Below, piece after piece: positions 19,293 through 27,350 of a DNA stretch of 62,797 nt; the stretch's first letter is position 1, and each line of letters starts with the position of its first letter. This stretch comes from Terriglobales bacterium (GTDB lineage Bacteria; Acidobacteriota; Terriglobia; Terriglobales; Acidobacteriaceae), in contig JAICXB010000022.1 in NCBI GenBank assembly GCA_025980765.1, positions 1-62,797 on the forward strand, in the 5' to 3' direction. A model generated the notes under the pieces. The model saw only the letters and a program-made list of their open reading frames with translations, made no database searches and was not told the origin of the DNA. Position numbers and translations under genes: made by a program.

Positions 19293-19700
19293 TCAATCCG
19301 GCAAAACGATCATCACTTCCGTAGACTTGACCAGCGCTGCCGCGATCATGCCTTTTTCCAGACGCATTTCGCGGGCCGCATCTGCAGTGATGATCGACGT
19401 AATTTTCTGGTCGCCAATAGCCAGGCTGACCTGGGCGAGAAGACCTTCGATTTTTACGTCCATGACCCGGCCAATCAGTTGATTGCGACCGCTGATCTTG
19501 CGGAAGCTCTGCCGCCTTTTGGGCACCGCCCCATGCTTGCGGATGGAAGCGAGAAAGCGGTCAATTTCCGATTCGGGAATGCGATGATGACCACCAGCCG
19601 TCCGCGCAGTTTTGAGTTTCCCCCGATAAATCCATTGCTTGATCGCTGGATAGCTGATTCCCAGCACCTGCGCGGCATCGCGTGGAGTGTAGAGCTTCAT
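19293..19700 (-). CDS. MerR-like HTH plus Mop (molybdate-binding) domain protein
   Basis: The ATG at 19700 gives 135 residues beginning KLYTPRDAAQVLGIS, an excisionase/MerR-type winged helix at about 1-52 (KQWIYRGKLKTARTAGGHHRI). A single Mop/TOBE domain follows at about 68-133 (SGRNQLIGRVMDVKIEG, ITSIITADAAREMRL). The architecture resembles small ModE-like or molybdopterin-binding regulators, in which Mop domains oligomerise to bind oxyanions. A longer in-frame start at 19760 exists but disrupts the conserved N-terminus. No mod transport genes are nearby. Confidence 0.85.
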   Translation of the reverse strand: MKLYTPRDAAQVLGISYPAIKQWIYRGKLKTARTAGGHHRIPESEIDRFLASIRKHGAVPKRRQSFRKISGRNQLIGRVMDVKIEGLLAQVSLAIGDQKITSIITADAAREMRLEKGMIAAALVKSTEVMIVLPD

Positions 19701-19770
19701 GAGAAAGCTTCTGAGCGCCCATGAATTGTCATCCCCGACCGCGGCAGAATTCGGAAGCACAAACAGGGCT

Positions 19771-19805
19771 CAGCAGCTTAGAAGCTTAGCAGCTCAGCAG
19801 CTTAG
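19771..19805. repeat. Short AGCAGCTTAG tandem-like repeat
   Basis: Imperfect repeats of CAGCAGCTTAG/AAGCTTAG between the HTH-Mop gene and msrA. The stop codon of msrA lies within it. Confidence 0.5.
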
Positions 19806-20272
19806 ATGTGGCAATGGCTCAGGCCGCGCTTTGATAGATACTTCTGGTGATATTCCTCGGCGCGATAGAAAACCGAGGCTGGCGTGATTTCCGTCACGAT
19901 CGGACGGCGAAAGCGCCCCGACGCCTGCATCTTCTCCTTCGACTCCCGCGCCAGCCGCTCCTGTTCCGGAGATTGGAAGAAGATGGCAGAACGGTACTGT
20001 GTGCCCACGTCCGGTCCCTGGCGGTTCAAGGTCGTAGGATCGTGCAGTTCCCAAAACGCGTTCAGCAACTGCTCGTAGCCGATCTTGGAATCGTCGTAGG
20101 TAACCTGCACCACCTCCGCGTGCCCGGTCTCATCGCTGCACACATCCTGATAAGTGGGATTGGCGGTCGTCCCGCCCAGATATCCGACTTGCGTGTCAAT
20201 CACGCCCGGCAATTGCCGGAATGATTCCTCAACTCCCCAGAAGCATCCTGCTGCAAATGTGGCGGTCTGCAT
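19802..20272 (-). CDS. msrA: Peptide methionine-S-sulfoxide reductase
   Basis: Repairs oxidised methionine (S-sulfoxide form). The catalytic motif GCFWGVEE is at residues 9-16 (Cys10), followed by [12 protein letters not shown] and the glutamate/tyrosine-bearing [11 protein letters not shown]. The 156-residue length is short but normal for single-domain MsrA; the C-terminus [16 protein letters not shown] keeps a possible resolving Cys. It is a single gene upstream of a large repeat-rich gap. Confidence 0.95.
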   Translation of the reverse strand: MQTATFAAGCFWGVEESFRQLPGVIDTQVGYLGGTTANPTYQDVCSDETGHAEVVQVTYDDSKIGYEQLLNAFWELHDPTTLNRQGPDVGTQYRSAIFFQSPEQERLARESKEKMQASGRFRRPIVTEITPASVFYRAEEYHQKYLSKRGLSHCHI

Positions 20273-20377
20273 CGAAACCTCCCCCGCAAATATGTTAGAT
20301 GATTCCGCCCCAGAGAAGCTTCAGGCCTGAGGCGGGCTATCCGCCGCTCTCAGGGATGGGTCCGGAAATACCTGTTT

Positions 20378-20591
20378 CCTGAGAACAGGGAAAAAATACA
20401 GGAAAAATGTCTGCCTGCAACGCCAGTTGCTCACTTTCTGCCCAAAACTCGCGAAATCCGGCGAAAGCTGAGGAAACGAACAGGAAAGGAGCAGGAAAGG
20501 CCTGATTTTTTTCCTAAGTCTCTGACTTTTCTAGCAGCTAGGAGCCAGCAGCCGGCAAATGGTCCGAATTAACAGGAAACGAACAGGAAAG
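20378..20591 (-). repeat. Dispersed repeat, copy B (inverse of 6893-7106)
   Basis: The same 214-bp element as copy A in opposite orientation: CCTGAGAACAGGG at the left end and the GGAAACGAACAGGAAAG text at the right. Together with the next repeat it fills the 667-base gap between msrA and the DUF5681 gene; no convincing gene lies in the gap. Confidence 0.8.
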
Positions 20592-20691
20592 CTCGCAGCT
20601 CCGCGAGCTAGTGCAGAATTTTCCACAGCAGATTTGGCTTGACTTTGAGCCAATTTCCGCGGTAGCACGAAAATACAGGTCGCAAAGTCTG

Positions 20692-20819
20692 GAACAAACA
20701 ACCACGATCGCTGGTTGAAGAATCGCAACCTGCAACGCCGACCTGGATATTTGTAGAGGTCCTTCCTCCTCGCGATGAACTCCGCTGCGCGGACCTCATC
20801 GCTCGTCGTCAGGATGACA
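20692..20819 (-). repeat. Partial copy of the TGTCATCCTGA-type element
   Basis: Read on the minus strand from 20819 it begins TGTCATCCTGACGACGAG, continues GCGAGGAGGAAGGACCTCT, and shares a further block ending near GATCGTGGTTG with the element at 53926-54123. The opposite terminal repeat is missing, so this copy is truncated or joined to copy B of the 214-bp repeat. Confidence 0.65.
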
Positions 20820-20939
20820 TTTCTAAAGGATTAAGCGAAGAGCAATGAACAATGCCGAATGCGCTCTGACGAGATTCGGTTCACTCGCCTCATAACTTTG
20901 CTTTCACAACCATCAGCGTTTCTGAGGAGCACACGATAA

Positions 20940-21314
20940 ATGGCAAACCATCGACCACCAAAGCACACCCAGTTCAAGAAAGGCATTTCCGGAAATCCCG
21001 GCGGACGCCCGAAAGGCGCCCTTAACATCAGCACCGTGATGCAACGCGCGCTGAAGGAGACGATCGTGGTAGTGGAAGAGGGAAAGAAAAAGACCATCAG
21101 CAAAATGGAAGCCGCAGTGAAGCGGCTGGTGGACAAAGCCATCGCCGGCGACATGAGCGCCTTCCGCGTGCTCTCCGATCTCAGCCGCATTCTGGAGGAC
21201 TCTCCCGAGCGCGCCACCAGCGCAGATCTCGAACTCGCCGATCAGAAACTGCTGGAAAGCCTGCTCAGCCGATTTGCACAGCCCGAAAAATCGGGTGATT
21301 TTGCGATCGGGTGA
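20940..21314 (+). CDS. DUF5681 domain protein, terminase-associated
   Basis: The 124-residue product starts with the family hallmark FKKGISGNPGGRPKGALN (residues about 12-29), followed by a helical region. DUF5681 proteins are typically encoded just before phage terminase large subunits, and a small-subunit-like DNA-recognition role has been proposed from position. Here the terminase follows after a 245-base gap that holds a long palindrome. A GAGGAGC about 11 bases before the ATG supports the start. No other phage genes are near. Confidence 0.8.
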   Translation: MANHRPPKHTQFKKGISGNPGGRPKGALNISTVMQRALKETIVVVEEGKKKTISKMEAAVKRLVDKAIAGDMSAFRVLSDLSRILEDSPERATSADLELADQKLLESLLSRFAQPEKSGDFAIG

Positions 21315-21358
21315 TCGGGTGATTTAAGAATGGCTTTGGCGGCCCCTGCGGCTTTAGT

Positions 21359-21519
21359 TTTCACCACGGAGCCACGGAGAACACGGAGAAACATGGGTTT
21401 CGAGTTTCAGGTTTCCTGTTTCGGCAAACCCTATCGGCAGTGGCTTATAACATTTTGAAACTTGAAACCCGAAACGCCCTTTCGGTGTCCTCCGTGTACT
21501 CCGTGTCTCCGTGGTGAAA
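21359..21519. repeat. 161-bp nested palindrome (CCACGGAG / GTTTC family)
   Basis: Outer arms TTTCACCACGGAG and CTCCGTGGTGAAA are perfect inverse complements. Inner arms GGGTTTCGAGTTTCA and TGAAACTTGAAACCC differ at one base. It sits between the DUF5681 and terminase genes and can fold into one long stem. Confidence 0.8.
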
Positions 21520-21559
21520 GAATTTAAATCGCAAAATCACGAAATCTGCACATCCAAGA

Positions 21560-23035
21560 ATGAAACCTCCTCACGACCAATACCACGCCCTGCTGCGCCG
21601 CGACTTCTACTCGTTTCTGCGGCGCAGCTTTATCGAACTGAATCCGCAGACTGGCTTCGCCGACAACTGGCACATCGAAGTCATGGCCGAGGAGCTGGAG
21701 CGCTGCCGCCGCGGCGAGACCAGGCGGCTCATCGTGAACCTGCCGCCGCGCTCGCTCAAATCGCACTGCGCATCGGTGGCGTTTGTTGCCTGGCTTCTCG
21801 GACATAACGCCAGCGCGCAGATCATATGCGCCAGCTACGCCCAGGACCTTGCCGACAAACATGCCATTGACTGCCGCGCGCTGATGGGCAGCGGCTTCTA
21901 TCAGGAGATCTTTCCCACGCGCCTCTCCGCGGAAAAGCGCGCGGTAGCGGATTTTCTGACCACCGCCCGCGGATGCCGCAAGGCGACTTCTGTCGGCGGC
22001 GTGCTCACCGGACGCGGCGCCGACTTCATCATCGTCGACGATCCCCTGCAGCCTGACAAAGCGCTGTCTGACGCGCGCCGCAGCGCCGTCAATGACTGGT
22101 ACGACAACACGCTCTGCAGCCGCCTCAACCACAAGCTCACCGGCTGCATTGTGATCGTGATGCAGCGCCTGCACGAAGACGACCTCGTGGGCCACGTGCT
22201 CGACATCGAGCAGCGGCAAGCCCTCGACATCGAACCGAAATGGAAGGTTCTGCGCTTCCCTGCCATCGCCGAGCAGGACGAGCGCCATGAAGTCGAACGC
22301 CTCGGACGCAGGTTTATTTACGGCCGCCGTGCCGGCGAACCGCTGCATCCCCAAAGGGAACCGCTGGAAATTCTGGAGCAGTTGCGCGAGACGCAGGGCG
22401 AGTACAACTTCGCGGGACAGTATCAGCAGTCGCCCGCGCCCCTGGGCGGCGGCCTGGTCAAGCGCGCCTGGTTCCGCAGCTACACGCAGGCCGATCGTCC
22501 CGAACGCTTCGACTTCGTCTTCCAGAGCTGGGACACCGCGAACAAAGCCAGCGAACTGAGCGACTACAGCGTCTGCACCACCTGGGGAGTAAAGCACAAG
22601 AGCCTCTACCTGCTGCACGTGCTCCGCAGAAAGATGGAGTATCCCGAATTGAAACGCCAGGTCCGAGCTCACGCTATCGAATGGGCCTCGAAGAACGTGC
22701 TCATCGAAGACAAAGCCTCCGGCACGCAGCTAATCCAGGAGCTGATCCAGGAAGGCATGCATGGCGTGGCCCGCTGTCAATCCAAGCTGGAAAAAGTAAT
22801 GCGCCTGCACACCGTGACCAGCATGATCGAAAACGGCTTCGTCTACCTGCCGGAAAAAGCCGGCTGGCTGGCCCAGTACATTCACGAACTGGTAACGTTC
22901 CCAAACGGGAAACACGACGACCAAACCGACTCGACGTCGCAAGCTCTGAACTGGATCAAAGGCCGCCTTTGGGAGCCAGGGATACTGCAGTGGTACCGTC
23001 AGGAGGCCGAAAAGCAACGGAATGGACTGCGGTAG
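21560..23035 (+). CDS. Orphan phage-type terminase large subunit
   Basis: This 491-residue DNA-packaging ATPase/nuclease appears intact. The ATPase half shows LPPRSLKSH (Walker-A-like Lys) and FIIVDDP (Walker B). The nuclease half shows QSWDTANK, VLIEDKASG and KHDDQTDS, giving the RNase-H-like acidic residues. The last codons (NGLR, stop TAG) lie inside the first hairpin unit of the adjacent repeat array, so the present C-terminus is supplied by a repeat. No portal, capsid or tail genes occur, so it is a solo terminase rather than part of a prophage. A copy of its 3' end recurs at 27.28 kb. Confidence 0.88.
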   Translation: MKPPHDQYHALLRRDFYSFLRRSFIELNPQTGFADNWHIEVMAEELERCRRGETRRLIVNLPPRSLKSHCASVAFVAWLLGHNASAQIICASYAQDLADKHAIDCRALMGSGFYQEIFPTRLSAEKRAVADFLTTARGCRKATSVGGVLTGRGADFIIVDDPLQPDKALSDARRSAVNDWYDNTLCSRLNHKLTGCIVIVMQRLHEDDLVGHVLDIEQRQALDIEPKWKVLRFPAIAEQDERHEVERLGRRFIYGRRAGEPLHPQREPLEILEQLRETQGEYNFAGQYQQSPAPLGGGLVKRAWFRSYTQADRPERFDFVFQSWDTANKASELSDYSVCTTWGVKHKSLYLLHVLRRKMEYPELKRQVRAHAIEWASKNVLIEDKASGTQLIQELIQEGMHGVARCQSKLEKVMRLHTVTSMIENGFVYLPEKAGWLAQYIHELVTFPNGKHDDQTDSTSQALNWIKGRLWEPGILQWYRQEAEKQRNGLR

Positions 23036-23426
23036 CGGGTGGTGGTTGGGATTGCAGCGCAGAACGGCCTGCGGTAGCGGGCCGTGCAGTTGGGGTTGCT
23101 GTTGGGGTTGCAGTACAGAACGGCCTGCGGTAGCGGGCCGTGCAGTTAGGTCGCAGTTGGGGTTGCAGTTGCAGTACGGAACCGCCTGCGGTAGCGGGTG
23201 GTGCAGTTGGGGTTGCTTAATCGAACAGCAACACCAACCGCAACCGCGCGGCCCGCTACCGCAGGCCGTTCTGTAACACAACACCAACCGCAACCGCGCG
23301 GCCCGCTACCGCAGGCCGTTCTGTAACAGCAACACCAACCGCAACTGCGCGGCCCGCTACCGCAGGCCGTTCTGTAACAGCAACACCAACCGCAACTGCG
23401 CGGCCCGCTACCGCAGGCCGTTCTGT
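23021..23426. repeat. REP-like hairpin array 1 (eight units)
   Basis: Units are centred near 23034, 23074, 23130 and 23191 in one orientation, then near 23261, 23311, 23362 and 23412 in the other. The consensus is ACGGCCTGC-GGTA-GCGGGCCGT, a 9-bp stem with a T/G wobble and a GGTA loop. Linkers are also repeated (CAGTTGGGGTTGCAGTA, and its inverse CAACACCAACCGCAAC). Unit 4 carries a changed but still pairing stem, ACCGCCTGC/GCGGGTGGT. The array runs from the terminase stop codon to the start of the RAYT remnant. Confidence 0.9.
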
Positions 23427-23438
23427 TAGGATGCGCGC

Positions 23439-23914
23439 GTGAGCAGCGTGCCATTGGCATACCTGATTACGTTTCGCACCTATGGAACGTGGCTGCACGG
23501 CAGCCAGCGCGGCTCGGTGGATCATTTTCATAATCAGTATGGCTCGCCGCTGTTTCCGCCTAATGAGGCTCGGCAGCAGCAGACTAAGCGCCAGCTTACG
23601 CTTCCGCCGGTTGTTCTAAATGTGCTGCAGCGCCAATCAGTGGAGTTGGCGGTGCCTGGGCCCTGCATGCGCTGAATGCCAGAACCAACCATGTCCACGC
23701 GGTGCTCTCGGCGGATGCTAAGCCCGAGCCGATCTTAAATGCTCTGAAAGCGAACTCGACACGGCAACTCCGCTTGAATGGCCGATGGCAGCATTCGCGG
23801 AGTCCCTGGTCCGATGGCGGGAGCCGTCGCTACATCTGGACCGAAATGGGACTGCAACGTGCTATCGATTACGTGCTAAACGGCCAAGATGGCTCCCTAC
23901 CGGAGCTGAAGTAA
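23439..23914 (+). pseudogene. REP-associated Y1 transposase (RAYT), frameshifted
   Basis: A GTG at 23439 opens a frame encoding PLAYLITFRTYGTWLHG, the usual start of RAYT/IS200-like Y1 transposases, but it stops at 23675. A different frame, open from about 23654 to the stop at 23912-23914, continues with WALHALNARTNHVHAVLSA, which contains the HUH motif (HVH), then LKANSTRQLR and a C-terminal YVLNGQDG. About 20 bases appear to be missing at the junction near 23650. The gene lies between two arrays of its presumed REP substrates and is no longer able to make an intact enzyme unless by frameshifting. Confidence 0.85.
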
Positions 23915-23936
23915 TTGCCGCAGTTTGTTGGTGTAC

Positions 23937-24325
23937 AGAACCGCCTGCGGTAGCGGGTGGTGCCGTTGGGGTTGGGTTGGGGGTTGGGTTGGGGGTTGGG
24001 TTTGCAGTTGCGGTACAGAACGGCCTGCGGTAGCGGGCCGTGCAGTTGGGGTTGCAGTTTGATGTTGCTACGGCAAGCCCAACAGCAACAGCAACACCAA
24101 GCGCAACGGCACGGCCCGCTACCGCAGGGTATACAGCAGCCAACAGCAGCCAACAACACCAGCACCAACCGCAACGGCACGGCCCGCTACCGCAGGCCGT
24201 TCTGTACAGCAACATCTACAGCAACACCAACTGCAACGGCACGGCCCGCTACCGCAGGGTATACAGCAGCCAACAACACCAGCACCAACCGCAACGGCAC
24301 GGCCCGCTACCGCAGGCCGTTCTGT
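23937..24325. repeat. REP-like hairpin array 2 (six units) with a G-rich tract
   Basis: Units start near 23937 and 24017 in plus orientation and near 24109, 24177, 24238 and 24297 in inverse orientation. Two of the inverse units (24109, 24238) are cut short and run into GGGTATACAGCAGCC, itself repeated. Between 23965 and 24005 there is a run of GGTTGGG-type repeats with several G3-G5 blocks. The longest reading frames crossing the array are low-complexity artefacts. Confidence 0.88.
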
Positions 24326-24408
24326 AACAGGGCGCACCCCTGCCGGTATCAACCCAGCCAGCGAGGAGGCCGAGCTCAATCAATCGGACTAAGCTCGAAG
24401 GTGGAGTC

Positions 24409-24585
24409 CTGAGCATTTATGAGCTGTTTGACGATCCCGCCTCACAAGTCCTGACCGCCTACATCCTCAACGCAGAACCAAAAGAGCGCCAATTCAAGAC
24501 CATCGATGAATACCACGAACTGCGGGACAGATTCCTGCAGAAGCTCGCAGCTTGCGGTGGGCAAACAACAGCAACTCAGCGATAG
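24409..24585 (+). other. Short open stretch, possible gene remnant
   Basis: One frame without a normal start encodes about 58 residues including SIYELFDDP and TIDEYHELRDRFLQKL before a TAG at 24583-24585. The sequence is amphipathic and gene-like but not recognised. It directly follows hairpin array 2, so it may be the tail of a gene disrupted by the array. Confidence 0.25.
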
Positions 24586-24649
24586 TGCTTTCTAGGCTGG
24601 GCGAAGGCGCACGCTATTGAGCCTTTGATTCCTGCTGGTGGAACCACCA

Positions 24650-24793
24650 ATGTGGGTGGCGGGTGCGGCCAGAAAAAAGAGAAAATGTCCCATCTGTCAC
24701 CGCGTTCGGAGAGTGGATAGAGATCGTATCGCTGATCTGGAAGTTAAGGTCGCCTCGTTTGACCAAAAATCATCTGCTGCCAGCATTTCGTAG
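24650..24793 (+). CDS. Possible small zinc-binding protein
   Basis: An ATG at 24650 opens 47 codons with a basic N-terminus and one CPICH motif (C-x-x-C-H), then a charged helix RIADLEVKVASF. A GGTGGAA lies about 10 bases before the start. Only one Cys pair is present, so binding would need dimerisation. It precedes the ApeA-like gene by about 100 bases. It could equally be a chance frame. Confidence 0.3.
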   Translation: MWVAGAARKKRKCPICHRVRRVDRDRIADLEVKVASFDQKSSAASIS

Positions 24794-24894
24794 CGGGTTT
24801 TAGCGGCATTATTGTTTCTTGACCGAGATGTGTCACCGACAACCGAGTCTGACAATGTCGTGGAGCAAGTTTCCTTTTTTGAGACTGAGACTAG

Positions 24895-26279
24895 GATGTA
24901 AGCCGTGAAGACATATCGGATGAATGCGAAGCTAACATCATTGGTGCGTTTTGGCCGCCCGGAGACCCGACTGATGTCACCACTGGGACGCTTTCGACGT
25001 TAGATGGGCACCTTCACCTGCTCGTATCGCCGGAGTTTAAGCGGCTCACTTCTGACGAGCTAGGCGCCGCGCTATCGGAGTTCGGTACCCCGCGACAGTC
25101 CCAGCGAATGGATACCTTGCTTGGCCAAACCAAAGAAGGCCCTTGTACAGTCCTCTGCCTTACGCAGATTCCAGGGGACGGTCTAACGGACGCGAGCACG
25201 GGATTGCAAATCGTTGGTGACCGCTGGCGAGCGTCCAGCGCCGTAATGGGGTTACATATCGATGGGGCGGAATCGGAATCGATAGACGGTGCTGCATTTT
25301 ACCTTACAGGAGTTCACGAATGGCTGCCGCAGGCTACCCAATTGCAAATCAACGAAGCCGGCCGAACTTTTCTTTTGCCTTGGCAGGCCTTACAGTTTTT
25401 TCGCTTCCATAGTCCTTCCTTGGACGCTGACGTCATCTGCGAAATCTTTTCCGGCAACAGGCCGGCAAGGTCGGTTCCCCGCATAAAAATTGCTCCTCCC
25501 CAGCCGAGATCGCTGCAGTGGTTCGAGTCGCTGATTCCGAGGCTTGAGAATTTCTTCAGTTTGATGCTGGGGACCTCCGTCTCCATGAAGTCCGTTCAGT
25601 GCTTTTGCGGTGAAAAAAACGGATGGTTCATCACGAAGACGCGCAGCCGGCGGGAGAAAACCAATTTGCAGTTGTGGGTTCGCGCCTCCGCTTCCGAAAC
25701 AGCGTCTGCGCTAGAGAATTGGTTCACCGTACCTGCGGACCAGCGCCCCGTGGAAATGACTGTGCTCGGCATGGTTCGCAAGAGTTCCTTGTTCACTGAA
25801 ACAGAGTTCCTCGCTCTGGCTCAATCCCTGGAAGGTTTTGGTCGACTTCATTTCCAGCGCCGCTTGTTCCAAAACAGGAATTCAGAAGAGGATTGAAGAG
25901 GCTGAAACAAACTCTAGCCGAGCTCTGGGGCGAGGCAGAGATCGCGACACGTTGTTCTGATGCTGTTAGTACCGCGAACGAACCTTCCTATCGCGCTCGG
26001 CTCGAACAAACGTATGACCTGCTCACACCCGAGTTTGCGGCCAAGCTGCTTGGAGAGCGTGCATCTTTTGTGCAGCGGGTCGTTCACACTCGCAATTATT
26101 TTACCCATTTGGGAATTCCGAAGCAGAAGGCAGTAGTGGCTAACGGCAATGAATTGTTCCTCCTTAATCAGCGCCTTCACGCTCTTCTTCGTTGCGTGAT
26201 GCTTTTGGACCTTGGCGTAAAAGAACATGCCTTACAGGAGCCGATTCTCTACCAAGCCACTCGATGGAGACTTATGTAA
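24895..26279 (+). pseudogene. ApeA-like HEPN anti-phage protein, split by a frameshift
   Basis: One frame is open from 24895 to the TGA at 25894-25896. It holds an ApeA N-terminal-domain-like start (GAFWPPGDPTDVTTGTL) and a long middle region. A second frame begins with a TTG overlapping that TGA and runs to 26279. It encodes the C-terminal HEPN domain with SYRARLEQ and the R-x4-H ribonuclease motif in HTRNYFTH. Together the parts total about 460 residues, near the size of intact ApeA-family proteins. No ATG is in frame at the 5' end; the ATG at 24920 is one base out of frame, pointing to a second lesion. ApeA is a single-gene abortive-infection system. Alternatively the two parts could be coupled subunits. 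Confidence 0.7.
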
Positions 26280-26281
26280 GC

Positions 26282-26341
26282 AAATCGGGGAAAAGGTAAA
26301 TCGGGGACACACGAGACGTATGCTCGTCTCACTTCCCGATT
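26282..26341. repeat. Short palindromic element after the ApeA-like gene
   Basis: AAATCGGGGA is repeated directly and paired with TTCCCGATT at the right end. An inner GAGACG/CGTCTC stem lies at about 26313-26330. This may be a REP of another family or a transcription terminator without a clear T-run. Confidence 0.5.
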
Positions 26342-26425
26342 CAGGAAAACCTCTCCTGCGCAGCCGTGTGGTGGGTTAGCTTTGCTCTGGGTTTAAGCAA
26401 TCATTCGAACGCGAGGCCCCGGTGC

Positions 26426-27205
26426 CTACTTCTCAATTCCAAATACGCATTGAATGGTTGCGCTAACCGTGAGTTTGCCGGGTTGTACGGGAGGTGGCGG
26501 GGGTGGCGGAGCAGCTCGTTTATTGTGTGAGAAGATGCCGCCACCGCTGTTTTCGGAGGTCACCTCAACGGTCTCGGTAGCGGCAGGCAGGTTGCCCATC
26601 TCGATGGGCCTCGCTCCAACTAGATTTGTCACCTCCACATTTACATACCGTGTTGGACCGAGCTTCTGTTTGGTCTGCTCGAGCGCCGCGGTGGCGCGAC
26701 CGATGGCGCGGCGCATTGCGTCGGCCACGGCTTTCTGCTTGGCGCTCTCTTCGTTGGCGAGCGAATAGGTCAACGAGCGGAAGTCGGCGATGCCGTCCTG
26801 CACCGAGTCGTCGATGATTGGCCCTACCTTGGAGAAGTCCTGCACCTTGAGCCTCACTTGTCCCTGGACCAGGTATGCCCGCGCGCGACGCTTGCGGTCA
26901 CCTTGATAAAAAGGTGTCACGGTGAGTACGCCGGTTTGAATCGCATCCTTGGTCAAGCCATTGCGCTGCGCAACCGCCACAATGTTGCTCATCGACTGCG
27001 AAGCCTTGCCGTAAGCGTCCTTGAGCTGTTTTTCCTGGTCTGATACGTCGAAGATCAGAGTGGCCAGATCAGGATCGGTCTCGTAACTTCCCTCTGCCTG
27101 CACGATCAGCGTGTCGGCCACAAACTTCACGTCGGAATTGGGCTGGCTCTGTGCCGCAACAGAAAGAGCGATGAAGATTACGGCGAACAAACTGGCTTTG
27201 ACCAT
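26426..27205 (-). CDS. Exported SIMPL-domain (DUF541) protein
   Basis: The ATG at 27205 gives 259 residues with a signal peptide (SLFAVIFIALSVAAQSQ). The SIMPL fold follows at about 30-230 (VQAEGSYETDPDLATLIFDVSDQ, YLVQGQVRLKVQDFSKVG, TYSLANEESAKQKAVADAM). A proline run (PPPPPPP) comes before the last strand. SIMPL proteins are periplasmic or outer-membrane-linked with unclear function. The frame is open a further 135 codons upstream, but that part translates the hairpin array and the terminase remnant and is rejected. Confidence 0.85.
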   Translation of the reverse strand: MVKASLFAVIFIALSVAAQSQPNSDVKFVADTLIVQAEGSYETDPDLATLIFDVSDQEKQLKDAYGKASQSMSNIVAVAQRNGLTKDAIQTGVLTVTPFYQGDRKRRARAYLVQGQVRLKVQDFSKVGPIIDDSVQDGIADFRSLTYSLANEESAKQKAVADAMRRAIGRATAALEQTKQKLGPTRYVNVEVTNLVGARPIEMGNLPAATETVEVTSENSGGGIFSHNKRAAPPPPPPPVQPGKLTVSATIQCVFGIEK

Positions 27206-27282
27206 GGCGAAATTATCGCGCGGGCGGGCTGGGCTGATCTTCAATTCGCTGGACAGGTGTTGGGAGAGTAAATGGATATTAC

Positions 27283-27345
27283 TTCTGAACTGGATCAAAG
27301 GCCGTCTTGGGGAGCCGGGCATACTGCAGTGGGTACCGCGAACAA
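27283..27345 (+). pseudogene. Duplicated 3' end of the terminase gene
   Basis: From 27283 the sequence matches the end of the intact terminase gene (22945 onward), encoding LNWIKGRL-EPGILQW, with only a few changes over about 55 bases. It then diverges and meets a hairpin unit at 27351, as the intact gene does at 23021. Upstream of 27283 no terminase sequence is seen. Confidence 0.8.
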
Positions 27346-27350
27346 GCACA

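Noticed and set aside
21524..22672. 382-codon minus-strand frame opposite the terminase
   Set aside because: Antisense shadow of an intact terminase with recognised motifs.
23021..23426. Possible CRISPR array
   Set aside because: Units are hairpins in both orientations with variable stems, spacers are themselves repeats, and no cas genes are present.
23022..24412. Long open frames across the hairpin arrays, encoding runs such as ERPAVAGRAV and RYRRPFC
   Set aside because: They exist only because the repeat unit lacks stops in some frames; composition is repetitive, they occur on both strands, and they have no start signals.
20940..27345. Prophage
   Set aside because: Only terminase and DUF5681 are phage-like; portal, protease, capsid, tail, integrase and lysis genes are all missing.
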